Positions 32,910-43,350 of a stretch of 64,000 nucleotides of DNA are shown piece by piece (the stretch's first letter is position 1; every line of letters begins with the position of its first letter). The notes beneath the pieces are model-generated. The model saw only the letters and a list, made by a program, of their open reading frames with translations. It did no database searches and had not been told where the DNA came from. This stretch comes from Streptomyces noursei (lineage in GTDB: Bacteria; Actinomycetota; Actinomycetes; Streptomycetales; Streptomycetaceae). Location: assembly GCF_001646665.1 (NCBI RefSeq), contig NZ_LWBU01000017.1, positions 1 to 64,000 of the forward strand. Reading direction: 5' to 3'. Both the position numbers and the translations under genes were made by a program.

Positions 32910-34514
32910 TTGCGCCCCTCCCTCCGGCCGGCCGCGCCGACCCTGCTGATCTCGGCGGCCGTCACCGGCCTCCTGTGCGCGGGAGCGGTGGCCGTCGCGC
33001 CCGCCTCCGTGCGGGCCCCGCTCGCGTGGGGCTCGGCGGTGGCCGCCGTGCTGCTGACCGCCGCGCTCACCACCGCCGCGTACGCCCTCGACACGGCGCG
33101 CCGGCTGCGCGACCGGAACGCCGCGCTCACCACCGAGGCCGCCCGCCGCGCCGCCGACACCGCCCGGACGCTCGCCGAGGCCCGCGCGGAGGCAGCACGC
33201 GCCAGGACGGACGCCGACCGGGCCGTCGCCGAGGCCCGCGCCACCGCCGCCCGCGCCGTCGCGGAGGCCCGCGCGGAGGCCGACCGGGCCGTCGCCGAGG
33301 CGCGCGCCGAGGCGGAGCGGACCGTCGCCGGGACCCGCGACGAGGCCGAGCGGGCCGTCGCGGAGGCCCGCGCGGAGGCGGCCCGCGCCCGCGCCGACGC
33401 GGCGCGCAGCGAGACCAACCGGGCCGCCGCCGTGGCCGCCTGCGCCAACGCGGCCGGCCGCATGCAGGCGCTGGCCACGAGCATGCTCGCCGACCTCCGC
33501 GAGATGGAGCACCGGCACGCCGACGAGGACGTGCTCACCGACCTCCTCCACCTCGACCACCGCACCGCCCAGGCGGGCCGCCTCGCCGACTCCGTCGCCG
33601 TCCTCACCGGCGCCCGCTCGGGCCGCCGCTGGGCCAGGCCGATCGTGGTGGAGTCCATCCTGCGCGGCGCGATGGGCCGCATCGGCGGCTACCAGCGCGT
33701 GCGGCTCCACACCACCAGCGACGCCGCGATCGCCGGCCACGCCGCCGAGGGTGTCATGCACGCCCTGGCCGAACTCCTCGACAACGCGGCGAACTTCTCG
33801 CCGCCCACCGCCGAGGTGCACGTGTACGTCGAGGAGGTCCCGGCCGGTCTGGTGATCACCGTCGAGGACAGCGGCCTGGTCATGAGCGACGTCCAGCTGC
33901 GCCGCGCCGAGCGGGCCGTCGACCCCGCCGAGGGCACCGACCTGACCGGCCTGTCGGGCACGCGCCTCGGCCTCGCCGTCGTCGGGCGGCTCGCCCGCAA
34001 GCACGGCCTGACCGTCTCGTTCCGCCCGTCGGCCCGTGGCGGCACCGGCGCGCTGATGATGGTCCCGCACGAGCTGATCGCCCGTACCCGCCCCGAGGCC
34101 CTGCCCGCGCGCCGCGACGCCCTCGAAGCCCCGGCCCGCGAGGACCGCCCCGAGGACCGCGAGCCCCACACGGCCCAGCACCGCCCCGAGGGCCGCGAGC
34201 CGGACGAGGACCCGTCGCCCGCGCAGGCCCCCGGCGCCGCCACCACCCCCGGTGACGACGGCCCGTTCCGCGAGCCCCACGAGGTCCACGAGCGCCCCGC
34301 GTCCCCCTTCGCCGGCCAGGACGGCACCGGCGCGCGCCCACCCGGCGCCCTGCCCAAGCGCCGCCGGGGCCAGACCCTGGCCGCCGCCCACCCCGAAGGC
34401 ACCCCCACCACCCCCGCCGAGCCCGCGGACCCCGCCTCGCGGACCCGGTCGGCGTCCCGTTTCAGCAGCTTCCGCCAAGCGGTACGCACCACCACGGAAG
34501 GCACCCCCCGATGA
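32910..34514 (+). CDS. cvnA: conservon sensor protein CvnA (histidine-kinase-like ATPase)
   Basis: The 534-residue membrane sensor has two N-terminal hydrophobic helices (about 10-30 and 38-60), a long charged coiled coil (about 60-170), an HATPase domain with the N-box ELLDNAANFSPP (about 290-400) and a disordered, Pro/Glu-rich tail. The coiled coil includes six consecutive 11-residue repeats (103-168; DRAVAEARAEA type). CvnA proteins work with CvnB-D as a membrane G-protein-like complex; no phosphorylatable His is evident. I chose the TTG at 32910, nine bases after AGAGG. It overlaps cvnB by four bases. Confidence 0.9.
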   Translation: MRPSLRPAAPTLLISAAVTGLLCAGAVAVAPASVRAPLAWGSAVAAVLLTAALTTAAYALDTARRLRDRNAALTTEAARRAADTARTLAEARAEAARARTDADRAVAEARATAARAVAEARAEADRAVAEARAEAERTVAGTRDEAERAVAEARAEAARARADAARSETNRAAAVAACANAAGRMQALATSMLADLREMEHRHADEDVLTDLLHLDHRTAQAGRLADSVAVLTGARSGRRWARPIVVESILRGAMGRIGGYQRVRLHTTSDAAIAGHAAEGVMHALAELLDNAANFSPPTAEVHVYVEEVPAGLVITVEDSGLVMSDVQLRRAERAVDPAEGTDLTGLSGTRLGLAVVGRLARKHGLTVSFRPSARGGTGALMMVPHELIARTRPEALPARRDALEAPAREDRPEDREPHTAQHRPEGREPDEDPSPAQAPGAATTPGDDGPFREPHEVHERPASPFAGQDGTGARPPGALPKRRRGQTLAAAHPEGTPTTPAEPADPASRTRSASRFSSFRQAVRTTTEGTPR

Positions 34515-34918
34515 CCACCGGTACCACCACCGACGAGAAGCTCAACTGGCTGCTGGAGAACCTCCTCCAGCGCACGCCGGGAGCCCGCCACGCGCTCGTG
34601 CTGTCCCGCGACGGCCTCAAGCTCTGCCGCACGCCGGAGCTCTCGGTCGACCAGGCCGATCAGCTGGCCGCCATAGCCGCCGGCATCCAGAGCCTGTCCC
34701 ACGGGGCCTCCATGGAGTTCGGCGACGGGACCGGCGGCGTACGGTCGGCAATGGCGGAGTTCTACGGCGGCGTGCTGCTCATCGTCGAAGCGGGCGAGGG
34801 AGCGCACCTCGCGGTGGTCGCCGCCGAGGACTCCGACGTCGGCCTGGTCGGCCACAACATGAGCGAGCTCGTCGAGCAGCTGGGCGAGCACCTGCACGCC
34901 GAGCCCCGCACCTCGTGA
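34511..34918 (+). CDS. cvnB: conservon protein CvnB (Roadblock/LC7 domain)
   Basis: A 135-residue roadblock/LC7 protein (LNWLLENLLQRTPGARHALVLSRDGL at the N-terminus, shown here only as recognisable in two parts: LNWLLENLLQ and ARHALVLSRDGL). In myxobacterial and Streptomyces systems such proteins act as GTPase-activating or scaffold partners of the CvnD GTPase. It is joined by ATGA-type and GTGA overlaps to cvnA and cvnC, so stoichiometric production is expected. Confidence 0.92.
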   Translation: MTTGTTTDEKLNWLLENLLQRTPGARHALVLSRDGLKLCRTPELSVDQADQLAAIAAGIQSLSHGASMEFGDGTGGVRSAMAEFYGGVLLIVEAGEGAHLAVVAAEDSDVGLVGHNMSELVEQLGEHLHAEPRTS

Positions 34919-35292
34919 GTCCGGCGAGCCACAGGGACGAGTCCCCGGACCGGCTGTACACCCTCACCGGTGGCCGCACCCGCTCCGCCCCGGACGCGCC
35001 GTTCGACCTGGTGACCCTGGTGGTGGCGGAGTCGGACCCGGCGCCCGGCATGCAGTCCGAGCACGCCGCGATCCTGCGCCTGTGCCGCCGCCCCACGGCG
35101 GTCGTCGAGGTGGCGGCCGAACTGGCGCTGCCCGTCGGCATCGTGCGGATCCTCCTCGCCGACCTGCTCGGCACGGGCCGGATCAGCGCCCGCCACCCCC
35201 GTACGAGCGGACCGGCCGACCCGTCCGGCTCGTACAGCCTCCCCGACCCCGACATCCTGGAGCAGGTGCTCGTTGGACTCCGCAATCTCTGA
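34915..35292 (+). CDS. cvnC: conservon protein CvnC (DUF742)
   Basis: The 125-residue DUF742 protein has the family's LYTLTGGRTRSAP start and a winged-helix-like core (HAAILRLCRRPTAVVEVAAE and LALPVGIVRILLADLL). Its role in the complex is unknown but it is always encoded between CvnB and CvnD. The GTG start overlaps the cvnB stop; the end overlaps cvnD by 20 bp. Confidence 0.92.
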   Translation: MSPASHRDESPDRLYTLTGGRTRSAPDAPFDLVTLVVAESDPAPGMQSEHAAILRLCRRPTAVVEVAAELALPVGIVRILLADLLGTGRISARHPRTSGPADPSGSYSLPDPDILEQVLVGLRNL

Positions 35293-35872
35293 ACGGACAC
35301 CGCTCACCAGCACCGCCGACAACGGTCTGAAGATCGTCATCGTCGGCGGTTTCGGTGTCGGCAAGACGACCCTCGTCCGCTCGGTCAGCGAGATACGTCC
35401 CCTCAACACCGAGGAGACCATGACCCGTGCGGGCGAGGCCGTCGACGACGTCGCCCAGGTCCACACCAAGACGTCGACCACCGTCGCCTTCGACTTCGGC
35501 CGCATCACGCTCGACGCGCACAACGTCCTGTACCTCTTCGGCGCCCCCGGCCAGGAACGCTTCTGGTTCCTGTGGGACCGCCTCTTCGCCGGCACCCTCG
35601 GCGCGGTCGTCCTCGTGGACACCCGCCGCCTCGCCGACTCCTGGTACGCGATCGACCGCCTGGAGCACCACGGCATGCCGTTCATCGTCGCCTGCAACGA
35701 CTTCGGCGGCCCGGCCCACACGGAACAGGAGATCCGCGAGGCGCTCGACCTCGCCGACCACGTACCGCTGGTCGAGTGCGACGCCCGCGACCGCTCGTCC
35801 AGCAAGTACGTCCTGATCACCCTCGTCACCCACCTCCAACGCCTGCACGCCCTCCGGGAGACCAGAACATGA
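35273..35872 (+). CDS. cvnD: conservon GTPase CvnD
   Basis: A 199-residue small GTPase: P-loop GGFGVGKTT (25-33), switch II FGAPGQERF and the guanine-specificity segment VACNDF. It would cycle between GTP and GDP states under control of CvnA/CvnB at the membrane. The start is a TTG at 35273 inside the end of cvnC, preceded by GGAGCAGG. Its stop overlaps the P450 ATG by four bases, so G-protein and P450 are co-translated. Confidence 0.92.
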   Translation: MDSAISERTPLTSTADNGLKIVIVGGFGVGKTTLVRSVSEIRPLNTEETMTRAGEAVDDVAQVHTKTSTTVAFDFGRITLDAHNVLYLFGAPGQERFWFLWDRLFAGTLGAVVLVDTRRLADSWYAIDRLEHHGMPFIVACNDFGGPAHTEQEIREALDLADHVPLVECDARDRSSSKYVLITLVTHLQRLHALRETRT

Positions 35873-37086
35873 CCGCCCCCGTGCCCCTGTCCGGGCCCCG
35901 GTTCCAGACCGAACCCGCCCAGCTGTACCGGGAGATGCGGCGCGAGCACGGAGCCGTCGCCCCGGTCCTCCTCGACGGCGACGTCCCGGCCTGGCTGGTG
36001 CTCGACTACCGCGAACTGCACCAGGTCACCGGCGACCCGGTGCTGTTCAGCCGCGACTCCGACCTGTGGAACCAGTGGGACCGCATCCCCGACGACTGGC
36101 CGCTGCTGCCCATGATCGGCCGCAAGCAGCCGTCGATCCTCTACACGGTCGGCGAACGCCACCGCCAGCGCGCCGGCATGATCGCGACGGCGCTCGAATC
36201 GGTCGACCCCTTCACCCTGCGCCGGTACGCCGAGGGCTTCGCGGACGGGCTGATCGACGCGTTCTGCGGCAAGGGCGAGGCGGAGCTGATCTCCCAGTAC
36301 GCCATGCTGCTGCCGGTCCGGGTGCTGGTGAAGATCTACGGCGTGCCCGACGAACAGGGCCCCGGGCTGGTCACCGCGCTCAACGACATGATCGACGGCC
36401 GGGAGCGGGCGCTGGACGGCCAGCGGCACCTGGCCGAGGCGGTGTTCGGCCTCCTCGCCGCCAAGCGGGCCGAGCCCGGCGACGACGTGGCCTCCCGCAT
36501 GCTGGCCGACCCGTCGGGGTTCACCGTCGAGGAGATGGCGCAGGACCTGATGGTCATGATGGCGGCCGGGCACCAGCCGACGGCCGACTGGATCGGCAAC
36601 TCGCTGCGCCTGATGCTGACCGACGACCGGTTCGCGGCGTCCCTCTCGGGCGGCCGGCACTCCGTCGCCGAGGCCATGAACGAGGTGCTGTGGGCCGACA
36701 CCCCGACCCAGAACGTGGCCGGCCGGTGGGCGTCGCGCGACACCCACCTGGGCGGGCGGCACATCAAGGCGGGTGACCTGCTGCTGCTCGGCCTGGCGGC
36801 CGCCAACGCCGACCCGCAGGTCCACATCGACAACGCGGCCCTCACCGGCGGCAACAGCGCCCACTTCTCCTTCGGCCACGGGGAGCACCGCTGCCCGTTC
36901 CCCGCCCAGGAGATCGCCGAGGTCATCGCCCGGACCGGGATCGAGGTGCTGCTGGACCGGCTGCCCGACCTGGACCTGGCGACCGGGGCCGCCGCGCTGA
37001 CCAGGCGCCCGTCGCCCTGGCTGCGCGGCCTCACCGACCTGCCCGTGACCTTCACCCCGACCCCCGCCCTCGGAGGCACCCCGTGA
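35869..37086 (+). CDS. conservon cytochrome P450, CYP157-like, without ExxR
   Basis: The 405-residue protein has the P450 fold with heme-ligand Cys342 in FSFGHGEHRCPFP and an I-helix motif AGHQPT (233-238). The K-helix motif that is Glu-x-x-Arg in nearly all P450s reads E272-V-L-W275 here. As I recall, the Streptomyces CYP157 family was reported to lack ExxR and to have a Trp at this position, and CYP157 genes sit in conservons next to CYP154 genes, as here. Catalytic substrate unknown; a regulatory or redox-signalling role is possible. Confidence 0.88.
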   Translation: MTAPVPLSGPRFQTEPAQLYREMRREHGAVAPVLLDGDVPAWLVLDYRELHQVTGDPVLFSRDSDLWNQWDRIPDDWPLLPMIGRKQPSILYTVGERHRQRAGMIATALESVDPFTLRRYAEGFADGLIDAFCGKGEAELISQYAMLLPVRVLVKIYGVPDEQGPGLVTALNDMIDGRERALDGQRHLAEAVFGLLAAKRAEPGDDVASRMLADPSGFTVEEMAQDLMVMMAAGHQPTADWIGNSLRLMLTDDRFAASLSGGRHSVAEAMNEVLWADTPTQNVAGRWASRDTHLGGRHIKAGDLLLLGLAAANADPQVHIDNAALTGGNSAHFSFGHGEHRCPFPAQEIAEVIARTGIEVLLDRLPDLDLATGAAALTRRPSPWLRGLTDLPVTFTPTPALGGTP

Positions 37087-38369
37087 TCCCCGTGAACCCC
37101 GCAGCGGAACCCCTCCCCGCCGGCCCCGCGCCCGCCGGCCCCGCGCCCCTCGACCCCATCCCGCTCGACCCCTTCGTCACCGACCTCGACGGCGAGAGCG
37201 CGGCCCTGCGCGCGGCCGGACCGCTCGCCCGGGTCGTCCTGCCGGGCGGGGTGCCGGTGTGGGCGGTGACGCGCCACGCCGAGGCGCGGGCGCTGCTCAC
37301 CGACAAGCGGCTGGTGAAGGACATCGGGGTGTGGGGCGCCTGGCGGCGCGGCGAGATACCGCCGGACTGGCCGCTGATCGGCCTGGCCAACCCCGGCCGG
37401 TCCATGCTGACCGTGGACGGCGAGGACCACCGCAGGATGCGGGCCCTGGTGGCGCAGGCCCTCACCCCGCGCCGGGTGGAGCTGATGCGGGACCGGATCA
37501 CCGAGCTGACCGAGGGCCTGCTGGACGGGCTGGCCGCGTACGGGCCGGAGGAGACGGTCGACCTCAAGGCCGCGTTCGCCTACCCGCTCCCGATGTACGT
37601 GATCAGCGACCTGATGGGCATCGACCCGGCGGACCACCCGCGCCTGAAGGTGCTGTTCGACCGGTTCTTCTCCACCCAGACGCCGCCGGAGGAGGTCGTG
37701 GCGACCCTGGGGGAACTGGCGGAGATGATGGGGAAGGTGGTGGCCGCCCGCCGCGCGGAGCCCGGCGACGACCTCACCAGCGCGCTGATCGCCGCCTCCG
37801 AGGACGGCGACCACCTCACCGACGAGGAGATCGTCTCCACCCTCCAGCTGATGGTGGCGGCCGGACACGAGACCACGATCTCGCTGATCGTCAACGCCGT
37901 CGTCAACCTGTCCGCCCACCCCGGACAGCTCGCCCTCGTCCGTTCCGGTGAGGCGGGCTGGGACGCCGTCGTCGAGGAGACCCTGCGGTTCTCCACCCCC
38001 ACCTCCCACGTCCTGATCCGGTTCGCGACGGAGGACGTCGAGGTCGCCGGCCGGACGCTGCCCGCAGGGGACGCGCTGATCGTGTCGTACGGGGCGATCG
38101 GCCGCGACGAGGAGCAGCACGGCCCGACGGCCGGCGTCTTCGACATCACCCGCTCCCCCAACCGGCACATCTCCTTCGGGCACGGGCCGCACGTCTGCCC
38201 GGGGGCGGCGCTCTCCCGGCTGGAGGCGGGGGTCGCCCTGCCGGCGCTGTACGCGCGCTTCCCCTCCCTCACCCTCGCGGTGCCCGCCGCCGAACTGCGC
38301 CACAAGCCGGTGGTCACGCAGAACGACCTCTTCGAACTGCCCGTCCGGCTGGGTCCGGCCCGCCGCTGA
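37083..38369 (+). CDS. cytochrome P450 (CYP154-like)
   Basis: The 428-residue P450 has all hallmarks: I-helix AGHETT (260-265), K-helix E299-T-L-R302, and heme-ligand Cys372 in SFGHGPHVCPGAAL. A 30-residue Pro/Ala-rich N-terminal extension precedes the fold. It follows the CYP157-like gene with a GTGA overlap, and P450s of the CYP154 family occupy this place in other conservons. Substrates of CYP154s include steroids and flavonoids in vitro; the physiological one is unknown. No ferredoxin gene is adjacent. Confidence 0.9.
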   Translation: MIPVNPAAEPLPAGPAPAGPAPLDPIPLDPFVTDLDGESAALRAAGPLARVVLPGGVPVWAVTRHAEARALLTDKRLVKDIGVWGAWRRGEIPPDWPLIGLANPGRSMLTVDGEDHRRMRALVAQALTPRRVELMRDRITELTEGLLDGLAAYGPEETVDLKAAFAYPLPMYVISDLMGIDPADHPRLKVLFDRFFSTQTPPEEVVATLGELAEMMGKVVAARRAEPGDDLTSALIAASEDGDHLTDEEIVSTLQLMVAAGHETTISLIVNAVVNLSAHPGQLALVRSGEAGWDAVVEETLRFSTPTSHVLIRFATEDVEVAGRTLPAGDALIVSYGAIGRDEEQHGPTAGVFDITRSPNRHISFGHGPHVCPGAALSRLEAGVALPALYARFPSLTLAVPAAELRHKPVVTQNDLFELPVRLGPARR

Positions 38370-38422
38370 ACCTGCCGATCTGTGTCTCATCGGACGGACA
38401 CGGTCCTCGACCGTGTCCGTGA

Positions 38423-39559
<1,137 letters not shown>

Positions 39560-39576
39560 TCAGCGGTACGCCAGTG

Positions 39577-39609
39577 AAGGGCCCCGTCCCCCCGAGGGAC
39601 GGGGCCCTT
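39577..39609. terminator. hairpin terminator after serC
   Basis: AAGGGCCCCGTCC and its exact complement GGACGGGGCCCTT form a 13-bp stem 18 bp after the serC stop codon, with a short loop. Confidence 0.8.
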
Positions 39610-39796
39610 CCGCGTGCGGCCCGGTCGGGTGAGGGACGCGGCCCTTCCGCCTGCGGCCGATAACCGCTCTATCCGCCGCCGCCGCGGGTCCCTACCATCC
39701 GTAGCACCCCGGAGGCACTGCCCCCGGATGTGGTTGACATGTGCACAACATCCACGGTTGGACCCCCCACTTCGACCGGCAACCGATCGGAGATCC

Positions 39797-40456
39797 ATGT
39801 CCAGAAGACCCCGAGCCCTGCTCGCCGGAGCGGCGCTCTCCACGGCCGTGGCGACGACCGTCCTCGCACCCACCCCCGCCTCGGCGGGCATCGTCGCCCC
39901 GCCCGACAAGATCGTCATCGAGATCGCGACCGTCAACGGTTCCGGTTGCCCCCAGGGCACGGCCGCCGTCGCCGTGGCCCCGGACAACACCGCCTTCACC
40001 GTGACGTACAGCGACTACCTCGCCCAGGTGGGCGTGGGCGCGAAGCCGACCGACTTCCGCAAGAACTGCCAGCTCAACCTGATCGTCCACGTCCCCGGCG
40101 GCTTCACCTACGCCGTCGCCAGCGCCGACTACCGGGGCTACGCCAAGCTGGAGCGGGGCGCCACCGCCGTACAGAAGGCGTCCTACTACTTCCAGGGCTC
40201 CCCCGACACGGCCCAGGCCAGCCACCCCTACCAGGGCCCGTACGACAACAACTGGCAGGCCACCGACCAGACCGACTGGGGGCAGCTGGTCTGGGCGCCC
40301 TGCGGCGCCAAGCGGAACTTCAACATCAACACCGAACTGCGGGTCAGCGCGGGCACCTCCGACCCCACGAAGACCAACAGCTTCATCGCCATGGACTCCA
40401 CGGACGGGGACATCAAGACGGTCTACCGCCTGGCATGGAAGGAGTGCCCGAAGTAG
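39797..40456 (+). CDS. secreted DUF4360-domain protein
   Basis: The 219-residue protein has a clear Sec signal peptide (MSRRPRALLAGAALSTAVAT, cleavage after ASA near residue 30) and a mature DUF4360 domain containing two Cys pairs (NGSGCPQGTAAVAVAP and FRKNCQLNLIVHVPGGF). The domain is a small secreted beta-sandwich found across actinobacteria and fungi; its role is unknown. A convergent hairpin terminator lies at its end. Confidence 0.87.
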   Translation: MSRRPRALLAGAALSTAVATTVLAPTPASAGIVAPPDKIVIEIATVNGSGCPQGTAAVAVAPDNTAFTVTYSDYLAQVGVGAKPTDFRKNCQLNLIVHVPGGFTYAVASADYRGYAKLERGATAVQKASYYFQGSPDTAQASHPYQGPYDNNWQATDQTDWGQLVWAPCGAKRNFNINTELRVSAGTSDPTKTNSFIAMDSTDGDIKTVYRLAWKECPK

Positions 40457-40470
40457 ACCCCCGGTGACCG

Positions 40471-40501
40471 GGTGGGCCCGCGCCCCCTCCGCGGGCCCAC
40501 C
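40471..40501. terminator. hairpin between convergent genes
   Basis: GGTGGGCCCGCG (40471-40482) pairs perfectly with CGCGGGCCCACC (40490-40501) around a 7-base loop, between the DUF4360 gene and the ABC permease gene. Confidence 0.78.
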
Positions 40502-40514
40502 CTCCGGCCGGGTG

Positions 40515-41345
40515 CTACCGGCTCAGCCGCTGGAAGCGCCGTACCGCCAGGGGCAGGAACACCGCGGTGATCACCACGGGCCACACCACGGCCATCAGGA
40601 CGGCGTGCTGCTCGACCCAGCTGCCGCCCCCGGCCCCGGGGTTGCCGAACAGCTCGCGGGTCGCCGCCGCGGTGGAGGAGATGGGGTTCCAGGCGGCGAC
40701 GGCGCCCAGCCAGTCGGGCATCGTGCCCGGCTGGACGAACACGCTGGAGATCATGGTGAGCGGGAAGGCCACCGCGAACAGCCCGCCGGCCGCCTCCGGG
40801 TCCGGGACCAGCAGCCCCAGCCAGATGCCGACCCAGGTCAGGCAGTAGCGCAGCAGGAGCAGCAGGCCGAAGGCCGCCACGGTGCCGAGGAACCCGCCGT
40901 CCGAGCGCCAGCCCATCACGAACGCCGTCGCCGCCAGGATGGTCAGCTCGGCGCAGGCGATGATCACGTCGGTGGCTCCGCGGCCGGTGACCACCGCGGA
41001 CGGCGCCATGGGCATCGAGCGGAACCGGTCGATGACGCCCTTGTTGGCGTCGGTGACCACGGCGGTCGCGGTGTTGATGAACCCGAAGGCCATCGTCATC
41101 ACGAACATGCCCGGCATCAGGAAGTCGCGGTAGTCGGCCGCCCCGCCGCCGCCCGGCGGCTTCATCGCGCCGCCGAACACGTACCCGTACAGCAGGACCG
41201 ACAGGATCGGGAAGCCGAGCTGCCAGGCGATGTAGACGGGCTTGCGGCGGTAGTGGGTGAGCTGCCGGCGCACGATGTTCCCGCAGTCGGCGAGCGCCCA
41301 GTACAGCCGGCCGCGCCCGGCGACGGGCTGGAGGGTGCTGGTCAT
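40515..41345 (-). CDS. ABC-2 type exporter permease (DrrB-like)
   Basis: A 276-residue membrane protein with six helices and the ABC-2 permease signature in the loop [19 protein letters not shown]. It belongs to the daunorubicin-resistance DrrB type of drug or lipid exporters. The ATG overlaps the stop codon of the ATPase gene (ATGA), making one two-gene unit that a divergent TetR regulator probably controls. Confidence 0.92.
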   Translation of the reverse strand: MTSTLQPVAGRGRLYWALADCGNIVRRQLTHYRRKPVYIAWQLGFPILSVLLYGYVFGGAMKPPGGGGAADYRDFLMPGMFVMTMAFGFINTATAVVTDANKGVIDRFRSMPMAPSAVVTGRGATDVIIACAELTILAATAFVMGWRSDGGFLGTVAAFGLLLLLRYCLTWVGIWLGLLVPDPEAAGGLFAVAFPLTMISSVFVQPGTMPDWLGAVAAWNPISSTAAATRELFGNPGAGGGSWVEQHAVLMAVVWPVVITAVFLPLAVRRFQRLSR

Positions 41346-42310
41346 ACGGCCACCGCCTCCTTCTCCTCCTCGGTCGCGTGACCGGTCAGGCGCAGGAACA
41401 CGTCGTCGAGGCTCGGCCTGCGCAGCCCGATGTCCTCGACCTGGACGCCCTCGTCCTGGAGGGTCCGGGCCACCTCGGTGAGCGCCGTGACCCGGTCGGC
41501 GACCGGCGCGTGGACGCGCCGCGCCTCCTCGACCACGCGCGGCTCGCCGCTGCACACCCGGGCCACGGCCCTGGCGACGTGCGCGAGGTCGGCCGGGTCG
41601 GCGGCGACGACCTCGATGCGGTCGCCCCCGACCCGGTCCTTCAGCGCCTCGGGGGTGTCGTCGGCGATGGCGCGGCCCCGGTCGATCACGGTGACGCGGG
41701 AGGCCAGCTTGTCGGCCTCCTCCAGGTACTGCGTGGTGAGCAGGACGGTGGTGCCGCTCGCGACCAGGTCGCGCACCGCGTCCCACACCTCGCCCCGGCC
41801 GCGCGGGTCGAGGCCGGTCGTCGGCTCGTCGAGGAACAGCACGCGCGGGGCGAGGATCATCGAGGCGGCGAGGTCCAGGCGGCGCCGCATGCCGCCGCTG
41901 TACCCCTCGACGCCCTTGTCGGCGGCCTCCGTCAGCCCGAACCGCTCCAGCAGCTCGGCGGCGCGGGCGCGGGCCCCGCGCCCGCCGAGGTGGAACAGCC
42001 GGCCGAACATCTCCAGGTTCTGCCGGCCGGTCAGGATCTCGTCCACCGCCGCGTACTGGCCGGTGAGGCCGATCAGGGCGCGCACGCGGCGGGGGTCGCG
42101 GGCCACGTCGACGCCGGCGACCTCGGCGCGGCCGCCGTCGAGCCGGCGCAGCGTGGCCAGCACGCGCACGGCGGTGGTCTTGCCCGCCCCGTTGGGGCCG
42201 AGGAGGCCGTGGACGGTGCCGGGCCGCACCGCCAGGTCGAATCCGTCGAGCGCGCGTTTCTCCCCGTACCGCTTCTCCAGGCCCTCGGCCCGTACCGCCC
42301 AGTCGTCCAT
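41342..42310 (-). CDS. ABC exporter ATP-binding protein (DrrA-like)
   Basis: The 322-residue ATPase has Walker A ([12 protein letters not shown]), signature [12 protein letters not shown], Walker B ([12 protein letters not shown]) and a C-terminal DrrA-specific domain of about 80 residues ([20 protein letters not shown]). It energises the DrrB-like permease. GGGGAGGG precedes the ATG at 42310 by about four bases. The promoter region carries two operator-like repeats shared with the divergent TetR gene, so induction by the exported compound is likely. Confidence 0.92.
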   Translation of the reverse strand: MDDWAVRAEGLEKRYGEKRALDGFDLAVRPGTVHGLLGPNGAGKTTAVRVLATLRRLDGGRAEVAGVDVARDPRRVRALIGLTGQYAAVDEILTGRQNLEMFGRLFHLGGRGARARAAELLERFGLTEAADKGVEGYSGGMRRRLDLAASMILAPRVLFLDEPTTGLDPRGRGEVWDAVRDLVASGTTVLLTTQYLEEADKLASRVTVIDRGRAIADDTPEALKDRVGGDRIEVVAADPADLAHVARAVARVCSGEPRVVEEARRVHAPVADRVTALTEVARTLQDEGVQVEDIGLRRPSLDDVFLRLTGHATEEEKEAVAV

Positions 42311-42329
42311 GACGCCCTCCCCTGAAACC

Positions 42330-42365
42330 GAGTACACCGTACTCACCGGAGCGTACACCGTACCC
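42330..42365. promoter_or_regulatory. tandem operators for the TetR repressor
   Basis: GAGTACACCGTACTC (42330-42344) is a perfect inverted repeat (GAGTAC-N3-GTACTC), and GCGTACACCGTACCC (42351-42365) is a related, imperfect copy. Their centres are 21 bp apart, two helical turns, in the divergent promoter of the exporter and TetR genes. Confidence 0.7.
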
Positions 42366-42395
42366 AGTTCTCGTCCAGTGATTTACGCTGACGCC

Positions 42396-43160
42396 ATGAC
42401 CAGGGACAGCACGACGGCGACGAGCGGCAGCGGTGACATCGTCCGCAGCCTGGACCTGCTCTGGGGCACCGGCGAGGCCCCCTCCCGGGGCCCACGGCGC
42501 GGCCTGACCGTCGACCGGATCGTCGCCGCCGCCGTGGAGGTCGCCGACGCGGAGGGACTCGACGCCGTCTCGATGCGGCGGCTCTCCGCCGACCTGGGCG
42601 TCGGGACGATGTCGCTGTACCGGTACGTCCCCGGCAAGGCCGAACTGCTGGACCTGATGCTCGACCGCGTACGGGGCCTGATGCTCGACCCCCGGCCGTC
42701 CGCGCCCTGCGACTGGCGGGCCGCCGTCGACGCGCTGGCCCGCGCCGAACTGGACCTCCACCGCCGCCACCCCTGGCTGCTCAAGGTCAACCAGACCCGC
42801 ACCGTGCTGGGCCCCAGCGCCCTGCGCGGCCTGGAGCACGCCCTGCTGGGCCTGAAGGGCATGGGCCTGACCGACCCGGAACTCATCTCCGTGATCATCG
42901 CCGTCCAGAGCTTCGTCTCCGGCATCGCGCGCATGGAGGCCGAGGCGGTCGAGGCGGCCAGGGAGACCGGGGTCAGCGACGAGGAGTTCTGGACCCGGCA
43001 GGAGCCCTACCTCGACCGCGCGATGCGCACCGGCGACTACCCCCTGACGGCCGCGCTCTCCCCGGACGCCTTCTCCGCCGACTTCGACCACTTCGCGTTC
43101 GGTCTGCGGGCCCTGCTGGGCGGCTTCGAGACGATGGTGGCCGAAGCGGCCGGGCGGTAA
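42396..43160 (+). CDS. TetR-family regulator of the DrrAB-like exporter
   Basis: The 254-residue regulator has a TetR helix-turn-helix (about 40-85; [20 protein letters not shown]) and a C-terminal TetR_C domain. It is divergent from the exporter genes across an 85-bp region with two operator-like repeats, the classic arrangement for a local drug-responsive repressor. TACGCT lies six bases before the ATG, so the mRNA is probably leaderless. Confidence 0.9.
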   Translation: MTRDSTTATSGSGDIVRSLDLLWGTGEAPSRGPRRGLTVDRIVAAAVEVADAEGLDAVSMRRLSADLGVGTMSLYRYVPGKAELLDLMLDRVRGLMLDPRPSAPCDWRAAVDALARAELDLHRRHPWLLKVNQTRTVLGPSALRGLEHALLGLKGMGLTDPELISVIIAVQSFVSGIARMEAEAVEAARETGVSDEEFWTRQEPYLDRAMRTGDYPLTAALSPDAFSADFDHFAFGLRALLGGFETMVAEAAGR

Positions 43161-43350
43161 CGGCGGGCGGTACGGCCGGAGACCCGCGGCACGACGACGG
43201 CGGCCTGCCGGCCTGCCTGTCCGCGGTGACGGCGACGGCGACGGGCGCGGGGTGCGATGTTCGGGCGGCGCTCATACGGGGGGTTCGCGCGGCCCGTCAT
43301 CCGTACGACAGCAGCCACCCGGCACGACGCACGACCACGAGGGGGAAGTC

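Noticed and set aside
37083..37182. Later start for the CYP154-like gene after the Pro/Ala-rich segment
   Set aside because: The GTGA overlap with the preceding P450 makes the annotated start more likely, though the extension is not part of the fold.
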